A DNA stretch of 64,000 bases from Blepharisma japonicum (taxonomy: Eukaryota > Ciliophora > Heterotrichea > Heterotrichida > Blepharismidae). The translations under genes and the position numbers were made by a program. Positions 24,123 through 35,119 of the stretch are shown here, in pieces. Within the stretch, counting starts at the first letter, position 1. Each line of letters starts with the position of its first letter. Location: NCBI GenBank assembly GCA_949751835.1, contig CATKHK010000049.1:62001-126000 (forward strand), written 5' to 3'. Under the pieces are notes generated by a model that saw nothing but the letters and a program-made list of their open reading frames with translations, was not told the DNA's origin and did not search any database.

Positions 24123-24539
24123 ATGTCGCAAACGCTCCAAGAATTCTCACAGTCTGTATCTTCAATATCAAGGTCGACCCCTACCCCAGACTTCATGAGT
24201 TCTTCACCTTTATCAGGGATTTTAATGGAAAAAAGCCAAAGTGTGCATGCAAAATCTCAAAAGAACCTAGAAATTGATGTAACATTTTTCAAAAGCAGCA
24301 CAACAACTTCTACGTCAAAAAGTAGTGAAAATAGCGATATAAATCCTACTCCAAGCCCTAAAAAGGATATAAAAACTAATGAAATTGGCATTCAAACTGA
24401 TGATTCAGTCCCTATGACAACACCTGGCATGAAAACAAGAAAAAGCTCAAGACTAGCTTTATTTCAGGAGGAATCAGGTCTAAAACTTAAAAGAAAAATC
24501 AAAGATACAGAAACTGGCAAAAAGAGAATAAAACTCTAA
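24123..24539 (+). CDS. Small serine/threonine-rich protein of unknown function
   Basis: 138 residues, intronless, 30 bp after the EF-hand gene on the same strand and converging on the copper ATPase gene 18 bp away. It has no recognised domain. Composition is rich in Ser, Thr, Pro and Lys, with several S/T-P sites (PTPSPKK), a NEIGIQTDDS segment of the IQT/QTD type seen in axonemal proteins, and a strongly basic C-terminus (KLKRKIKDTETGKKRIKL) that could be a nuclear localisation signal. Probably disordered. The reading frame is clean in a compact neighbourhood, which supports it as a gene. Confidence 0.65.
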   Translation: MSQTLQEFSQSVSSISRSTPTPDFMSSSPLSGILMEKSQSVHAKSQKNLEIDVTFFKSSTTTSTSKSSENSDINPTPSPKKDIKTNEIGIQTDDSVPMTTPGMKTRKSSRLALFQEESGLKLKRKIKDTETGKKRIKL

Positions 24540-24557
24540 TAAATTTTCCTTAATTAG

Positions 24558-27231
24558 CTAATTATGATATTCTGGCGGCTTGTATCTGTTAAGCCATAGT
24601 GACGATAAAATGACTGCAATAGAAGAGCAAGCCATTGTAGCGGCAGCTATAATAGAGTCTATATAAACTCCAGTCCACATATATATGATTCCAGCAGCTA
24701 GAGGAATTCCTATGATATTGTAAATAAATGCCCAGAAAAAGTTGTATTTGATTCTTCTCAATGCTACAGAAGTCAGGTCTAGGGCGATTAGGACATCTTT
24801 AAGATCATTTTTCAACAGTACAATACTTGCTGACTCAATTGCAATATCAGTTCCTCCAATAGCTATCCCAATATCAGCTTGTGCAAGTGAAGGAGAGTCA
24901 TTTATCCCGTCCCCCACAAATAATACTCCGCCATATATTTTTTTCTCAGAGCCAAGCAATGGGTCTTGTATGTCACTTGCTGGTGCTATGTAAGTTTTAT
25001 TATTTTGATTTTTATTTAAATTTTGGTATTGAAGTTCTTCTACTTTTGACTTTTTGCCAACTGGGTGGCAATTTGCAAGGACATTAGACAAAGGAATCCC
25101 TATAGCTTCAGCGACCTTATTTGCACATCTTTCATTGTCTCCAGTGATCATTCATACATTATATCCAAGCCTTTTCAGCTCTTTGATTACAGAAGGGGCT
25201 TCAGGTCTTACCAAATCTTGGTCTTCTAATGCAATTAAGCTGACAACCTGCTTATTTACAGCAGCAAAAACAACGGTGCAGCCTTCATATTCAAGTTTTT
25301 CTTTTCTCTCAGCAAGTTTTATATCAATTTCTACCTCAAATCTGTTCATCAGCTTAGTATTTCCTATACAAACTTCAAGATTGTCTACAATTCCAGTGAC
25401 TCCTTCACCATCAATATTTTTGAAACTTTGGCATTTTTTGATATTATCTGTAAGCTCACATATAGCTTTAGCAACAGGATGTTCACTATTTGCTTCTACA
25501 GCCGCTATCAACTCCTTTGCTTCTGCTTCTTTAAAACTTCCTTTAACCATCTGGAACTCTTTAATCTTTGGTTTTCCATATGTCAAAGTCCCTGTTTTAT
25601 CAAAAACAACGGTTTTTATTCTGGCGGCGTTTTCCAGGCTTTCTCCATCTTTTATTAAAATCCCATAACGAGTCGCAACGCCAGTTGCGACCATAACTGC
25701 AGTAGGAACTGCAAGTCCTAAAGCACAAGGACAAGCAATGACAAGTACTGAAATTCCAAATTTAAAGGCAAATACAAATTTGCTTTCTTCCATATCTTTC
25801 ATCATATTTATGACGTCGCGATTTTCGCTGTAGACTAAGGCAAACCATATGCTTCAAGTTATAATGGCGAAAAGCATTACGCAAGGAACGAAAACTTTAG
25901 AAATTTTGTCAGCAAAAGCTTGAATAGCTGGCTTTGTGGATTGAGCATTTTCCACTAATTCAATAATTTTAGATAATTCAGAGTCTTTGCCAAGTTTTTT
26001 GATTTCTACATGCATGACCCCAGTGTTGTTCATCGTCCCGCCGTATACATATGATCCTTTAGTTTTGTGGACGAGGGAGCTTTCACCAGTCATCATTGAC
26101 TCATTTACCCATGCATCGCCTTCTACAACAGCTCCATCTACAGGTATTGAGGCGCCTGGGTATACTTTTACAATATTTCCAATTTCTAATAGTGCGATAT
26201 CGACTTCTTTTTCAGACCCATTTTCTAATAAAATTGCACTTGAGGTCTGTAAACTTGCTAGTTTTGTGATAGCGTCTGTAGTTTTATGTTTCGATCTACT
26301 TTCAAGGTATTTTCCTAATAAAATGATAGAAATTAGCAGCGCTGAAGTTTCAAAACTATGTGAAGCTTCAATATATTGCATGCTAGATTCAGTTTGGTAA
26401 TTTGATGCATAGTAACTATTCATAAATGAACCATAGGCATATGCGGCAGATGTCCCTAAAGCAATTAATACATCCATATTAGCGACTCCATTTTTCAAAG
26501 ATTCATAGCCTCCTCTATAAAATCTTGACCCAAACCAAAATTGGACTGGTGTGGCTAAAATCCACATAATTAAGTTATAGGTAGGGAGCTTATCGCCTAT
26601 ACGTCCTGAAGTTAAATCTTCGCTATCTACGACATGTGAAATAATCATCCCCAATACAAAAATTGGGACTGTAAAAATCAAGCTCAGCAAAAATTCCTTC
26701 ATCCACATCTTCATGGTTCTCTGCTGTTTTTCAATTAATTCCCCTTTTCTTGTATTTTCATTATACACGCTTACTTTCTTTTTTGTAATTTCCCCAAGGA
26801 AATAAGAAATTTCTCTCGCCTTCAGTGCTTCTGCTGTATACACAATTTTGACTAAATTTGGGTTTTCGAGAAACTCAATATCCGTGATACCATTTTTCTT
26901 TTTTAAAGCTGCACAAATTTCACTTTGGGAAGCATGTGACGGGTAGTCTCCGACAAGCTCAAAAGTGACTTCTCCATCTAAGATGTGGGCTTCTTTGATT
27001 TCATTGCCCTAAATATGGCTTACTTCGAAACCAAGGTTTTCGATCATGTCGATGATTTCATCAGGCTTGAGATTGCTGCCTTTGATGAGGACCTTTTCAC
27101 TGAGAAGACATACAGCGACATGCTTGACTGATGGGAGTTTTGATAAGGCACTAAGGTAAAATTTACTTAAAAAGGGTATTCGAGCATGTGGTGCAGGTCA
27201 TTCCTTGAACTGCAAAGACCTTCTGTTCCAT
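24558..27231 (-). CDS. P1B-type Cu+-transporting ATPase
   Basis: Exons 27167-27231, 27024-27150 and 24558-27008; introns 27151-27166 (16 nt, gtaaattttaccttag) and 27009-27023 (15 nt, gtaagccatatttag). 880 residues, TAG stop. An N-terminal HMA domain carries GMTCTTC at residues 10-16; a second HMA-like stretch (about 65-120) has lost its CxxC. Then come the TGES-type actuator motif ([11 protein letters not shown]), the CPC ion-binding motif near 490, DKTGTLT near 534 (phosphorylated Asp), HPVAKAI, TGDN and GDGINDS near 763, and a last helix with [13 protein letters not shown] as in Cu+ pumps. Two TGA codons (25852 region and 25149-25151) encode Trp. It exports Cu+ from the cytosol or loads secretory cuproenzymes. 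Confidence 0.93.
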
Positions 27232-27551
27232 TTATTTATATGGAATACGTAAGCATTATAGAAGGACTAATGAAAATGTTTAAGAAAAGAGAAGATTAAG
27301 TCTATAAGTATCTCATTTTTAAATTCAAAGTTTTATATCAGTCGCCATTTTTCCATTGAAACTAATATAGGGCATTCTAATTTATTTATAATTTTTTAAA
27401 AAACTCAACTCTTTACTCTGTTGATTTATGATAAGTTTTTAAGAAATTTATAAATAATATTTTCATTATGGACATTTTAAAGCATCTGCATTTTCCAATA
27501 AAAAGGAAAAAATTTCAATTATATCTTTATTTACCTTTAAATTTATAAGAA
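27232..27551. other. Divergent intergenic spacer
   Basis: 320 bp between the copper ATPase start and the kinase start. It has a CATTATAG string near 27250 and a TTTATAAG string 3 nt before the kinase ATG. No gene or RNA recognised. Confidence 0.4.
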
Positions 27552-29447
27552 ATGGAAATTTTTGATGCAATTTCCAACTACCTAGAAAGCAAAGGGTTGC
27601 ACCGTTCTGCTTATCTTCTACGCCAAACATTATCATCTTCAACCCTTAAGCTTAAAGACTCTGAATCTGCCAAAAAACTTTTATCTCACATCCTCTCTTC
27701 TCTACAAAATAAAGAAAACCTAAATCTGCATACAGGAATTGCTCGAGAAAATGAAGATGTAATGGAAAATCTCATGTCTCGTATAATATCAGGCCCATCT
27801 GTAACTAAATATCAAGATATGTCTAAAGGTTATGACTCCCTGCTAAATCTGCGGGCGTTCCATAAGATGGTTAAATGTGCTGAACAATTATTTTTCGAAA
27901 ATGACAGCCAAAATCAGTCCTCAAGCCAGGCAGAAAACAGTAAAAACGTGGAGTCCTCAGAAGAAGATTTACCTCGTTTTGGGCAAGGGAGCAGCAATAA
28001 TTCAGCTCGTGTTGGGCAAAGTACAGAAATAAAGTCCCATCCTTCACAGGATGAAATTTTTGAGACTTCAGATGTAAGAGAGGAGCCTAAAGAAACGAAA
28101 AGTAAAGAAGTTTCTAAGGTATTTGAAGATGAATATGAAGATGATGATGACCCTGGATACGATCTTTATGAATGCAATGAAGAAGATTTAGCATACGTAA
28201 GCAAACAACTAGCTGAAAAATATAATTTCCCTCAGCGAGCTTCATGTCCTAAAAAATTATTAAAACCAAAAACACCTAAAAATAAGCCAAATGGCACAAA
28301 TTCTCTATTGCCAGCTGACTTAATTTTTCCTCCTTCAGACGAAAGTATGTATCCTTTAGAATGTGAAAATATCACTTATGACTGCTACCATTTAAAAGTC
28401 ATTTATGATAGAGAAAGAACAGGCTTTGAGGAAACTAAAGATTTTCCTGTCATTATTGATAGCGTCATTGCAGGAAGATATCAAGTTATAGAATATTTGG
28501 GTTCAGCTGCTTTTAGTAAAGCTTTGCAATGTTTAGATATGCTGACAAAGCAGCTTGTATGTGTAAAAGTGATAGAAAATAATAAAGATTATGTCGATCA
28601 GAGCATAGACGAAATAAAAATTTTAAGACTCATAAATTGTAATGCAGACCCTGACAAAACCCATTTTTTAAAAGTAATTGACTATTTCTACCACAAAGAG
28701 CACTTATTTATTGTCACAGAACTTCTGAGAGATAATTTATATGAGTTTTCTCGTTATAACAGAGAACATGAAGCTGAAATTTATTTTAATTTAGGCAGAC
28801 TGCAAAAGGTGACTCATCAAATTTTGACAGCCTTGGAGTATGTGCATTCTTTACATTTAATTCATTGTGACTTAAAGCCTGAAAATATCTTAATAAAGTC
28901 ATATTCAAGATGTGAAATAAAAGTGATTGATTTTGGAAGCAGCTGCTTTACTCATGACCATTTAAGCTCTTATGTACAATCTCGATCTTATAGAGCTCCA
29001 GAGGTGATTTTGGGATGCAGGTATGATAGTAAAATCGACATTTGGTCTCTTGGCTGCATTGTGGCAGAGTTGTTTACTGGTAATGTGCTGTTTCAAAATG
29101 AAAGTGTTCAAGGATTGCTAGCCAGGGTTATGGGAATTATTGGTCCATTCCCAGAAGATGTGTTTAGGACTGGGAAGCTAATAAAGCATTTCTTTACTGA
29201 TGATAGAATTTTATTTAAGGTGGTAGAAGAAGAACGCGAAGAATCATTCACTCCTGCTTCTTCTGTAACCAAAATTCATCTACTTGTTCCTAAAAAATCA
29301 TCGTTAAAAGCCCGGCTTAGAACTGATGATGAGGTATTTTTAGATTTTGTAGGAAAACTCTTAGAAATCGACAGAGATTTTAGACCAACCGCAAAAGAAG
29401 CTTTAGAGCATCCATGGTTTAAAGTAAAATATCCTGATGGGCTTTAA
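27552..29447 (+). CDS. LisH-DYRK/HIPK-type CMGC protein kinase
   Basis: 631 residues, intronless. A LisH motif lies at residues ~1-30 (IFDAISNYLESKGLHRSAYLL), which usually mediates dimerisation. A long acidic linker follows. The kinase domain spans ~305-625: ATP-lysine in LVCVKVIEN, HCDLKPEN (the DYRK-type HCD variant), VIDFGSSCF, and an activation loop SYVQSRSYRAPEVILG with the tyrosine that DYRK kinases autophosphorylate. C-terminal helices end HPWFKVKYPD. The glycine-rich loop reads EYLGSAAFSKALQ, lacking the second and third glycines, but all catalytic residues are present. LisH plus DYRK resembles plant DYRKP kinases. Confidence 0.9.
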   Translation: MEIFDAISNYLESKGLHRSAYLLRQTLSSSTLKLKDSESAKKLLSHILSSLQNKENLNLHTGIARENEDVMENLMSRIISGPSVTKYQDMSKGYDSLLNLRAFHKMVKCAEQLFFENDSQNQSSSQAENSKNVESSEEDLPRFGQGSSNNSARVGQSTEIKSHPSQDEIFETSDVREEPKETKSKEVSKVFEDEYEDDDDPGYDLYECNEEDLAYVSKQLAEKYNFPQRASCPKKLLKPKTPKNKPNGTNSLLPADLIFPPSDESMYPLECENITYDCYHLKVIYDRERTGFEETKDFPVIIDSVIAGRYQVIEYLGSAAFSKALQCLDMLTKQLVCVKVIENNKDYVDQSIDEIKILRLINCNADPDKTHFLKVIDYFYHKEHLFIVTELLRDNLYEFSRYNREHEAEIYFNLGRLQKVTHQILTALEYVHSLHLIHCDLKPENILIKSYSRCEIKVIDFGSSCFTHDHLSSYVQSRSYRAPEVILGCRYDSKIDIWSLGCIVAELFTGNVLFQNESVQGLLARVMGIIGPFPEDVFRTGKLIKHFFTDDRILFKVVEEEREESFTPASSVTKIHLLVPKKSSLKARLRTDDEVFLDFVGKLLEIDRDFRPTAKEALEHPWFKVKYPDGL

Positions 29448-29534
29448 TTATTTTTATATAAATTCATAATTCTATTAAATATTTTAGGGACTTGTTAAGT
29501 TGCGCTTGAGTTTTCGTGGCATTTTTATAATAAA

Positions 29535-31376
29535 ATGAGCGTAACGTATGTTCTTCGTGATGAATATCCCAGACAAGCATTAGAGATGATGGTTACTGGA
29601 AGGGATAGGTTTATTTACTTTAGGAGACCTATGGTTTCGCTGCTTCTCCCACAAGTTCCAGAAGTTGTCATGCAGATCCCTGAAGAGAGAAAAATGCAGG
29701 AGTCGATTGAAAGTGAGCAGCCTATAGAGCTTACCAAAACAGTTGGAATCCAAACAGTTTTCAGGGAATCTGAAGCCCAAACTGACCCATACTCTCCAGA
29801 ATATACCGTAAAACCTGGCGATGACCCAGAGATCCTTGGCTTCAAATATTTCACATATGGAAATGGTTTGCCAGCCTCCATGGCCGAAATGGAGCTGATA
29901 GAGCAAGCCAGAGAGAAAAAAAGGTTCGAGTTAATGCTCCCAGCTTCTACAGATGAAGCTTGCTTCGCACTTAGAAGAAAGCTTATGGATGAACAAGAGT
30001 TCAAAGAGTGGGCCAAAAGAGAAAGTGATATAAAAAGGATTCAAAATGAAAGACTAAATTTATTACACACAGCTTTACTTGACAGGGAAAAAGAAAATGA
30101 AGAAAGAAGTGCTCAAAGAGTTGAAGAATTAAAATTAAAAAAAACTGAACAAAAAGACAGAGCTTTAGTCAAAATTGGGAGAAAAAGAATTAAAGTCTTA
30201 AGAAAGATGTTCAAGCAAAGAAAAGTTGCTGACCAAATGACAGTAAAAAGAGATATTATTGAAGAATACGCAGACTATGGAAGCAGGGTATATGCAGGAA
30301 TCACTAGAGAAGGGCTAAATTTAGACAAGCTCGCTAACAAATATGAAGTCCAGCCTGAAGTCCTAACTACATATGTAGGGCTAAGAGAATTAAGTGAAAC
30401 TTTACCAGCCAGAATTACTGAAACAGTTGTAAATGTAGTCAAAGAAAAAAATAAAATTGAAAAAAGTTATACAAGAAAAGACATTCAACGCAGAAATGCA
30501 TTAAGCAGGGCCCAACAAGCTATTGACGAACTCTACAAAGCTCCTAGTGAAATTGAAGACAGTAAAGGTCCTGGCCGCCACTCAGTCCAAGAGTTAAGAT
30601 ATCGTCCAGAAACTCCAAGACTTGAAGCTACTGAAAGTGACGCAGAAGAGCGCCGATACATCGCTGTAGTCCTTTTACAAAGACTCCTCAGAGGCAGAGC
30701 CATACAAAACGCTATGTTTGAAGGCAAAGAAAAAAGACTTGATTTAATAGGAGAATTACGAAGGACTGGAGAAATGGAAGAACTCACTGAAGAAGACCAG
30801 GAACGAGCCATTTTGAACGCTTATAAAGAAAGATTGCTAGATGGGACCATAGAAGCTTTACAAGGCGAATTTATATCAGAAACCATGGACAATTTAAGCA
30901 AAGAATTAGTCAGGCTAAAGCAGGAAAGAAAAATCACTGCAATTGTAAAACACGCAGAAAGAGAAAGAAGGAAAAAAGAATGCGAAGAAGCTGGAAGAAG
31001 GCAAGCAGAAGAAATTTTAAGAGCTAGAGAAGATGCGCTGTTTAAAGAAATTATGCAAACTCACCAAGGGACGGTAGATAGCTATTTGCAAAATATTATG
31101 GGACAGGCAGTAGAAGGGGCTTCAGTTACCCAGGCTTATGAAGAAGCAGAATTGAGGGCATTCCAGTTAAATAGAATTGTGGATACTTTGGAAGATAGGC
31201 TGAATAGACCTGAAATGATAGTCAAAGATTTAGTATCAAGCTTCTTGATACCTGAAATAGAGAGAACTAAGATACAAAGACATTTGAAACTTGAAGAAAA
31301 AAGACACCTTGTGGCTGCAAGACAAGTGTTAAAAGAGACAGCTGAAAAAACAAGGAAAAATTTAAATAAAAAATAA
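29535..31376 (+). CDS. CFAP91: CFAP91 (MAATS1), radial-spoke/calmodulin-associated complex protein
   Basis: 613 residues, intronless. The N-terminal block is diagnostic: VGIQTVFRESEAQTDPYSPEY, DDPEILGFKYFTYGNGLPASMAEMELIEQAREKK and a following LRRKLMDEQEFKEWAKRE match the MAATS1 domain order. The rest is charged coiled coil with an AVVLLQRLLRGRAIQNAMFEGK IQ-like segment around residue 380. The protein anchors radial spokes and the calmodulin- and spoke-associated complex on doublet microtubules in motile cilia. The length is somewhat shorter than human CFAP91. A TTTATAATAAA string precedes the start codon. It follows the LisH kinase by 87 bp. Confidence 0.92.
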   Translation: MSVTYVLRDEYPRQALEMMVTGRDRFIYFRRPMVSLLLPQVPEVVMQIPEERKMQESIESEQPIELTKTVGIQTVFRESEAQTDPYSPEYTVKPGDDPEILGFKYFTYGNGLPASMAEMELIEQAREKKRFELMLPASTDEACFALRRKLMDEQEFKEWAKRESDIKRIQNERLNLLHTALLDREKENEERSAQRVEELKLKKTEQKDRALVKIGRKRIKVLRKMFKQRKVADQMTVKRDIIEEYADYGSRVYAGITREGLNLDKLANKYEVQPEVLTTYVGLRELSETLPARITETVVNVVKEKNKIEKSYTRKDIQRRNALSRAQQAIDELYKAPSEIEDSKGPGRHSVQELRYRPETPRLEATESDAEERRYIAVVLLQRLLRGRAIQNAMFEGKEKRLDLIGELRRTGEMEELTEEDQERAILNAYKERLLDGTIEALQGEFISETMDNLSKELVRLKQERKITAIVKHAERERRKKECEEAGRRQAEEILRAREDALFKEIMQTHQGTVDSYLQNIMGQAVEGASVTQAYEEAELRAFQLNRIVDTLEDRLNRPEMIVKDLVSSFLIPEIERTKIQRHLKLEEKRHLVAARQVLKETAEKTRKNLNKK

Positions 31377-31885
31377 GAAAATTCTGATTAAGTTGGCTTT
31401 TTAGCATAAAAAATTATTAGAGGATAATAGGGAATAATTTTGAGTGAATAAAATTTTTTTATCAGATTTGGATTATAAAGGGATACTAATAATTATAGAT
31501 AAGGAAAATATAAAGATGATTTTGAAATCATTGCTATACAAATTTTAGTAATTTATCCTTATCTGCTTGATAGCGTACAAATAGTTCATTGGTTGAAATT
31601 TATATTAATAACCCATTCTTTATACAAATTTTTCCACATATTAAAGTCCCAAAATGCATTTTCAAAAAAGATTATTTTCAATGAAATCATCAAGACTAAG
31701 ATTGTTATAATTAAAATAAATTAATAGGTAATAAGTATTAGCAGGAAGAGTATAGAATTTTCATTTAAAATGAATTTTATAGATGATCTGATGTAAATTA
31801 TATGCAGCATTTATATATTCTCACCAGAATTCATTTTTAACATAAAATATGGATATAAAATGATACCGATAGTGTTTTTAATAAA
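31377..31885. other. AT-rich intergenic spacer
   Basis: 509 bp between CFAP91 and the START gene, both on the + strand. No gene or RNA recognised. Confidence 0.4.
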
Positions 31886-32491
31886 ATGGAAAGCAATTGG
31901 GTAACAATAGCACAACAAACTTTACCAAGAGCTTTAGAAGAAGTCAAACAAACAGTCAACAAAACAGGGTGGATTACAGAAAAAACAAGAGATGGGATCA
32001 CTATTACAACAAATACAACCATTGATAATATGCCTCTAGCGAAATCTGAGGGGGAATTTAATGTCCCAGCGCAAGCTATTGTAAATTTCTTTATGAATAC
32101 ACAAAATACAAAAAAATGAAATCCAAGATTAAAGACCATAGAAGTCTTACAAGAATCAGGAAACATCAGACTTATCAAGCAAATCCTTAAAATGAGGTGG
32201 CCAATTGATAATAGGGAAATCCTTTCTGTTGTCACAACTTTCAATGAAAATGGGCTAACATATATTATTGAAAAAAGTGTTAATGTTGATAATTACCCAG
32301 TAGCAAAAGACCATATTAGGGCTATAGTGAATATGTGTGGATATATTATTGAGCCTTTAGAGAATAACAGAACCAAAGTGACATATCTGAATCAGTATGA
32401 CCCGAATGGGAATATTCCAATGGCAATTCGAAGAAAAATCCAAGGCAAGTTAGCAAGAAGATTAATGGTTGCGAAAAAAGAGTTAAAATAA
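31886..32491 (+). CDS. START-domain lipid-binding protein
   Basis: 201 residues in one exon, with a single TGA-Trp at 32117-32119. The whole protein is one START-like domain: N-terminal helix with WITEKTRDGITIT, the strand KSEGEFNVPAQAIVNFF, then IRLIKQILKMRWPIDNREILSVV (the WPxxxRDxxxxx hallmark of START domains), DYPV-like NVDNYPVAKDHIRAIVNMCGYIIEPL, TKVTYLNQYDPNGNIP and a C-terminal helix. It probably binds a phospholipid, sterol or other hydrophobic ligand, acting in lipid transfer. No membrane helix or extra domain. Confidence 0.85.
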
Positions 32492-32816
32492 ATAAGTAAA
32501 TTTGTTTTAAAATTAGCAATATATATGAGTAATTTAATCTCTTTGCAATTATCATAATGATATTAATTTCATTTTTTTAAAATAATTATCTCATTTTAAT
32601 CTAATAAATATTGGATTAATACTTTATGAGTTTCTAGTAAAGCCAACTCTAACTGTAAACTATAAAAATATTTTAATGAATTAAAATTAATAAATTATTG
32701 ATTGTAAAAGCCTGTTTATTTATGATTGATTTTAATTTAGCTGATTATTAAATATTTCTGAGTTATAAGCATGTGTTCGCCACTTTCTTATATAACTGCT
32801 GATATTTAAAATCAAA
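32492..32816. other. AT-rich intergenic spacer
   Basis: 325 bp between the START and RING/TRAF genes. Very AT-rich; no recognised feature. Confidence 0.4.
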
Positions 32817-33539
32817 ATGAGTGAAAAATCAACGATAACTTTAGACCGCTTTACTTGTAAAGTCGATGAGTATTTCATCTGTATCGTTTGCAACCATATA
32901 GTTGTTGACCCTTTAGAATGCTCTTGCTGTGAGATTTTAGCTTGCACAGAGTGTATAGCAAAAATAGAGACCTGCCCACAATGCAATAATCAGATAAAGC
33001 CAAGAGTTACGTCTAAGTATGCACTACAATATTATAAAAAACTCACACTGAAATGCATAAATTTCAATAATGGATGCTCTCTAGAAGGGCAAATCCATGA
33101 TGTGTTGGAGCATCAAAAATCATGCGACTATGAGATGTTTATATGCTCAAGCCCAATCTGCAGAAAAAAGCTTCTTAAGCTAGAAAGATACTGTCTATCT
33201 CCATTGGTCTGTTCAGAGCTCTGCAAAAAAGTGTGTAATTTTAATAAACTTTTGGATACCCTTGGAGAAGAAGAAATTTTGCAAGCTTTTCAAGGATTTT
33301 TGTATGAAAGTAAATCTCAAGTAATAAAAGAAAAGACTATGAAAATAAGAGAAGAAATCGATAAGCTCGATAAAGAGCTAGCTGACAAAGAAAAATACGA
33401 AAAAGAAGAAGAAAGCTTATTACAAGAACTTGAATTAAGGAAAGAAAATTATCATCCAGGTAAATGGAGTATACAAGGACGGTATTGGACTTGTTGTCTA
33501 TCTAAAAACAAATTAGAGATAGGATGTAGAGGACTTTAA
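32817..33539 (+). CDS. RING finger plus TRAF-type zinc finger protein
   Basis: 240 residues, intronless. A RING finger at residues ~20-65 shows C-x2-C (CIVC), CSCC, C-x2-C (CTEC) and CPQC pairs. A TRAF-type zinc-finger segment follows (about 75-140): CINFNNGC, H-x3-H-x3-C and CRKKLLK. Residues ~160-215 form a coiled coil. This is the typical layout of a TRAF-like or SIAH/NRDP-like E3 ubiquitin ligase truncated before a MATH domain. The C-terminal GRYWTCCLSKNKLEIGC resembles a short zinc-knuckle-like end. It converges on the Ulp1-type gene. Confidence 0.82.
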   Translation: MSEKSTITLDRFTCKVDEYFICIVCNHIVVDPLECSCCEILACTECIAKIETCPQCNNQIKPRVTSKYALQYYKKLTLKCINFNNGCSLEGQIHDVLEHQKSCDYEMFICSSPICRKKLLKLERYCLSPLVCSELCKKVCNFNKLLDTLGEEEILQAFQGFLYESKSQVIKEKTMKIREEIDKLDKELADKEKYEKEEESLLQELELRKENYHPGKWSIQGRYWTCCLSKNKLEIGCRGL

Positions 33540-33825
33540 AAAATAGTATATAAAATTTTGTAAGGGGAATATTTTTTAAATTACTATAATCTTAATATCT
33601 AATAAATATTGGAATTCATATGGCCAACAGTATGAAAAATAATATTAAAAAATATTAAATTTTTAAAATTTTCGATTCAGTTAGAATTTAAATCCAAAAA
33701 AACTTTTCAATTATAGTAAATAAGCCTTAGATCAAGCATTCATCTAAGAAAGACCCTTTATATTCAATTTTTGGCATCTTTTATTTATTATTTATAATTG
33801 TGTATTTTATTATAAAATTTAGCAT

Positions 33826-34998
33826 TTAAATCAGCCTATAAAGAGTTTGATTTTTTAGCTCAAGAGCTATAATTTTCCTTATAAAATCAATCTTTGCTTG
33901 CTCAAAGTCAAATTCTCGATTTTCTACTAAACACCTAATAGTCTGTATCATAAAAATCCCACAATCTCAGCAGGTGCTTTGCTGAGGAACTTGCATAGCT
34001 TTATATTCATAATGATTTCATTCTTCACCTTCAAGTTGGCAAATAAACTCATTAATTGTTTCACAGACTCTCTCAAAACTATTTTCTCCAAAACTGTCAT
34101 AATATTCTATACATTTTCCTTTATTATTTATTTGAGCTGCAACTCAGTGGGATCTATTGAGATTTATTGGAAAAATTAAATATTTTTTAGAAAAAATTCT
34201 GTCAATTCCTTGCTTTTTAAGAATCCTTTTGAGTTTTTTTATATTTCAGCTTCTAGTTGAGAGCATTTCTGAGATATATTCATAGAAAAAGCTGTTAAAT
34301 ATATGAACATTTTTAGGAAAAGGGAGTAATAGTTTTAAATATGCATTGACTACTTCATCATTTATAAACTCTCCAAACTGCAAGCATTTGATGTCTTTAT
34401 ATAAAAGAATAGAATCTTTTATTTTCCCTCATATTTCTTCATATCTTTCATCATTTCATATATTTTCTATTTCTTTTAAAGAATCCAGACTCATTTCTTT
34501 ATCCTTCTCATAAAATTTATTTTCTTCTTGCATTTTGAGAGAAGGGGGGACTTCAATTATTTCTAAATCTGAAGAAGACTCAAAATTTTCACAAAAACCA
34601 TTTTGGGGTATTTTTTGATCATTAGAAATAGGTTCACTCTTTGCGATTCCTTGCTTATCCAATAATATTTCACCAATTTCAATAGCTTCTTTCATAATTT
34701 TAAGTTTGGATGTTAAAATTTCTGAAGAATTTTCATCACTTTGGCTTATAATTGTTCTGAATATTAATTTAGGGTCATTAATTTCAAATTTCACACATTT
34801 TTCACTTTTTGGTATATTATTTATCCTGGATGTATCATTATTAGTTTCTTCTTTTGAAATCTCTTCTTCTTTAAATTCATTAAAATCAATTTTTTTTCTT
34901 TTGAGGTCTATTAGACTGTCTACTTTTGATTCTGACCTGCTTCTTTTATGTGAAAAACATTTATTGAAATAGCCAATATACCTTGAAATAAACTCCAT
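33826..34998 (-). CDS. Ulp1/SENP-type SUMO protease (peptidase C48)
   Basis: 390 residues, one exon when TGA is Trp; seven TGA codons fall in the C-terminal half. Residues ~1-180 are charged and disordered, with a basic KRKK cluster. The C48 domain (about 200-388) shows LQFGEFINDEVVNAYLKLL, the NIKKLKRI region, then INLNRSHWVAAQI with catalytic His, CIEYYDSFG with Asp, QVPQQSTCWDCGIFMI with the oxyanion Gln and the Cys nucleophile in DCGIF. This is the full Ulp1 triad in order. It would process or remove SUMO from nuclear proteins. The ATG at 34996-34998 is the first in frame. The standard code would hide the entire catalytic domain. Confidence 0.9.
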
Positions 34999-35119
34999 AT
35001 TTATCAAAAATGTAAAGCAGATAAAGAGTCAGTATTTTAAGCTTAGAAAGATAGTTATTGCTCTGTATAGAATTAAATTGACAGTTTTCTTTATTTAAAG
35101 ATTCAAATAATATATAATC

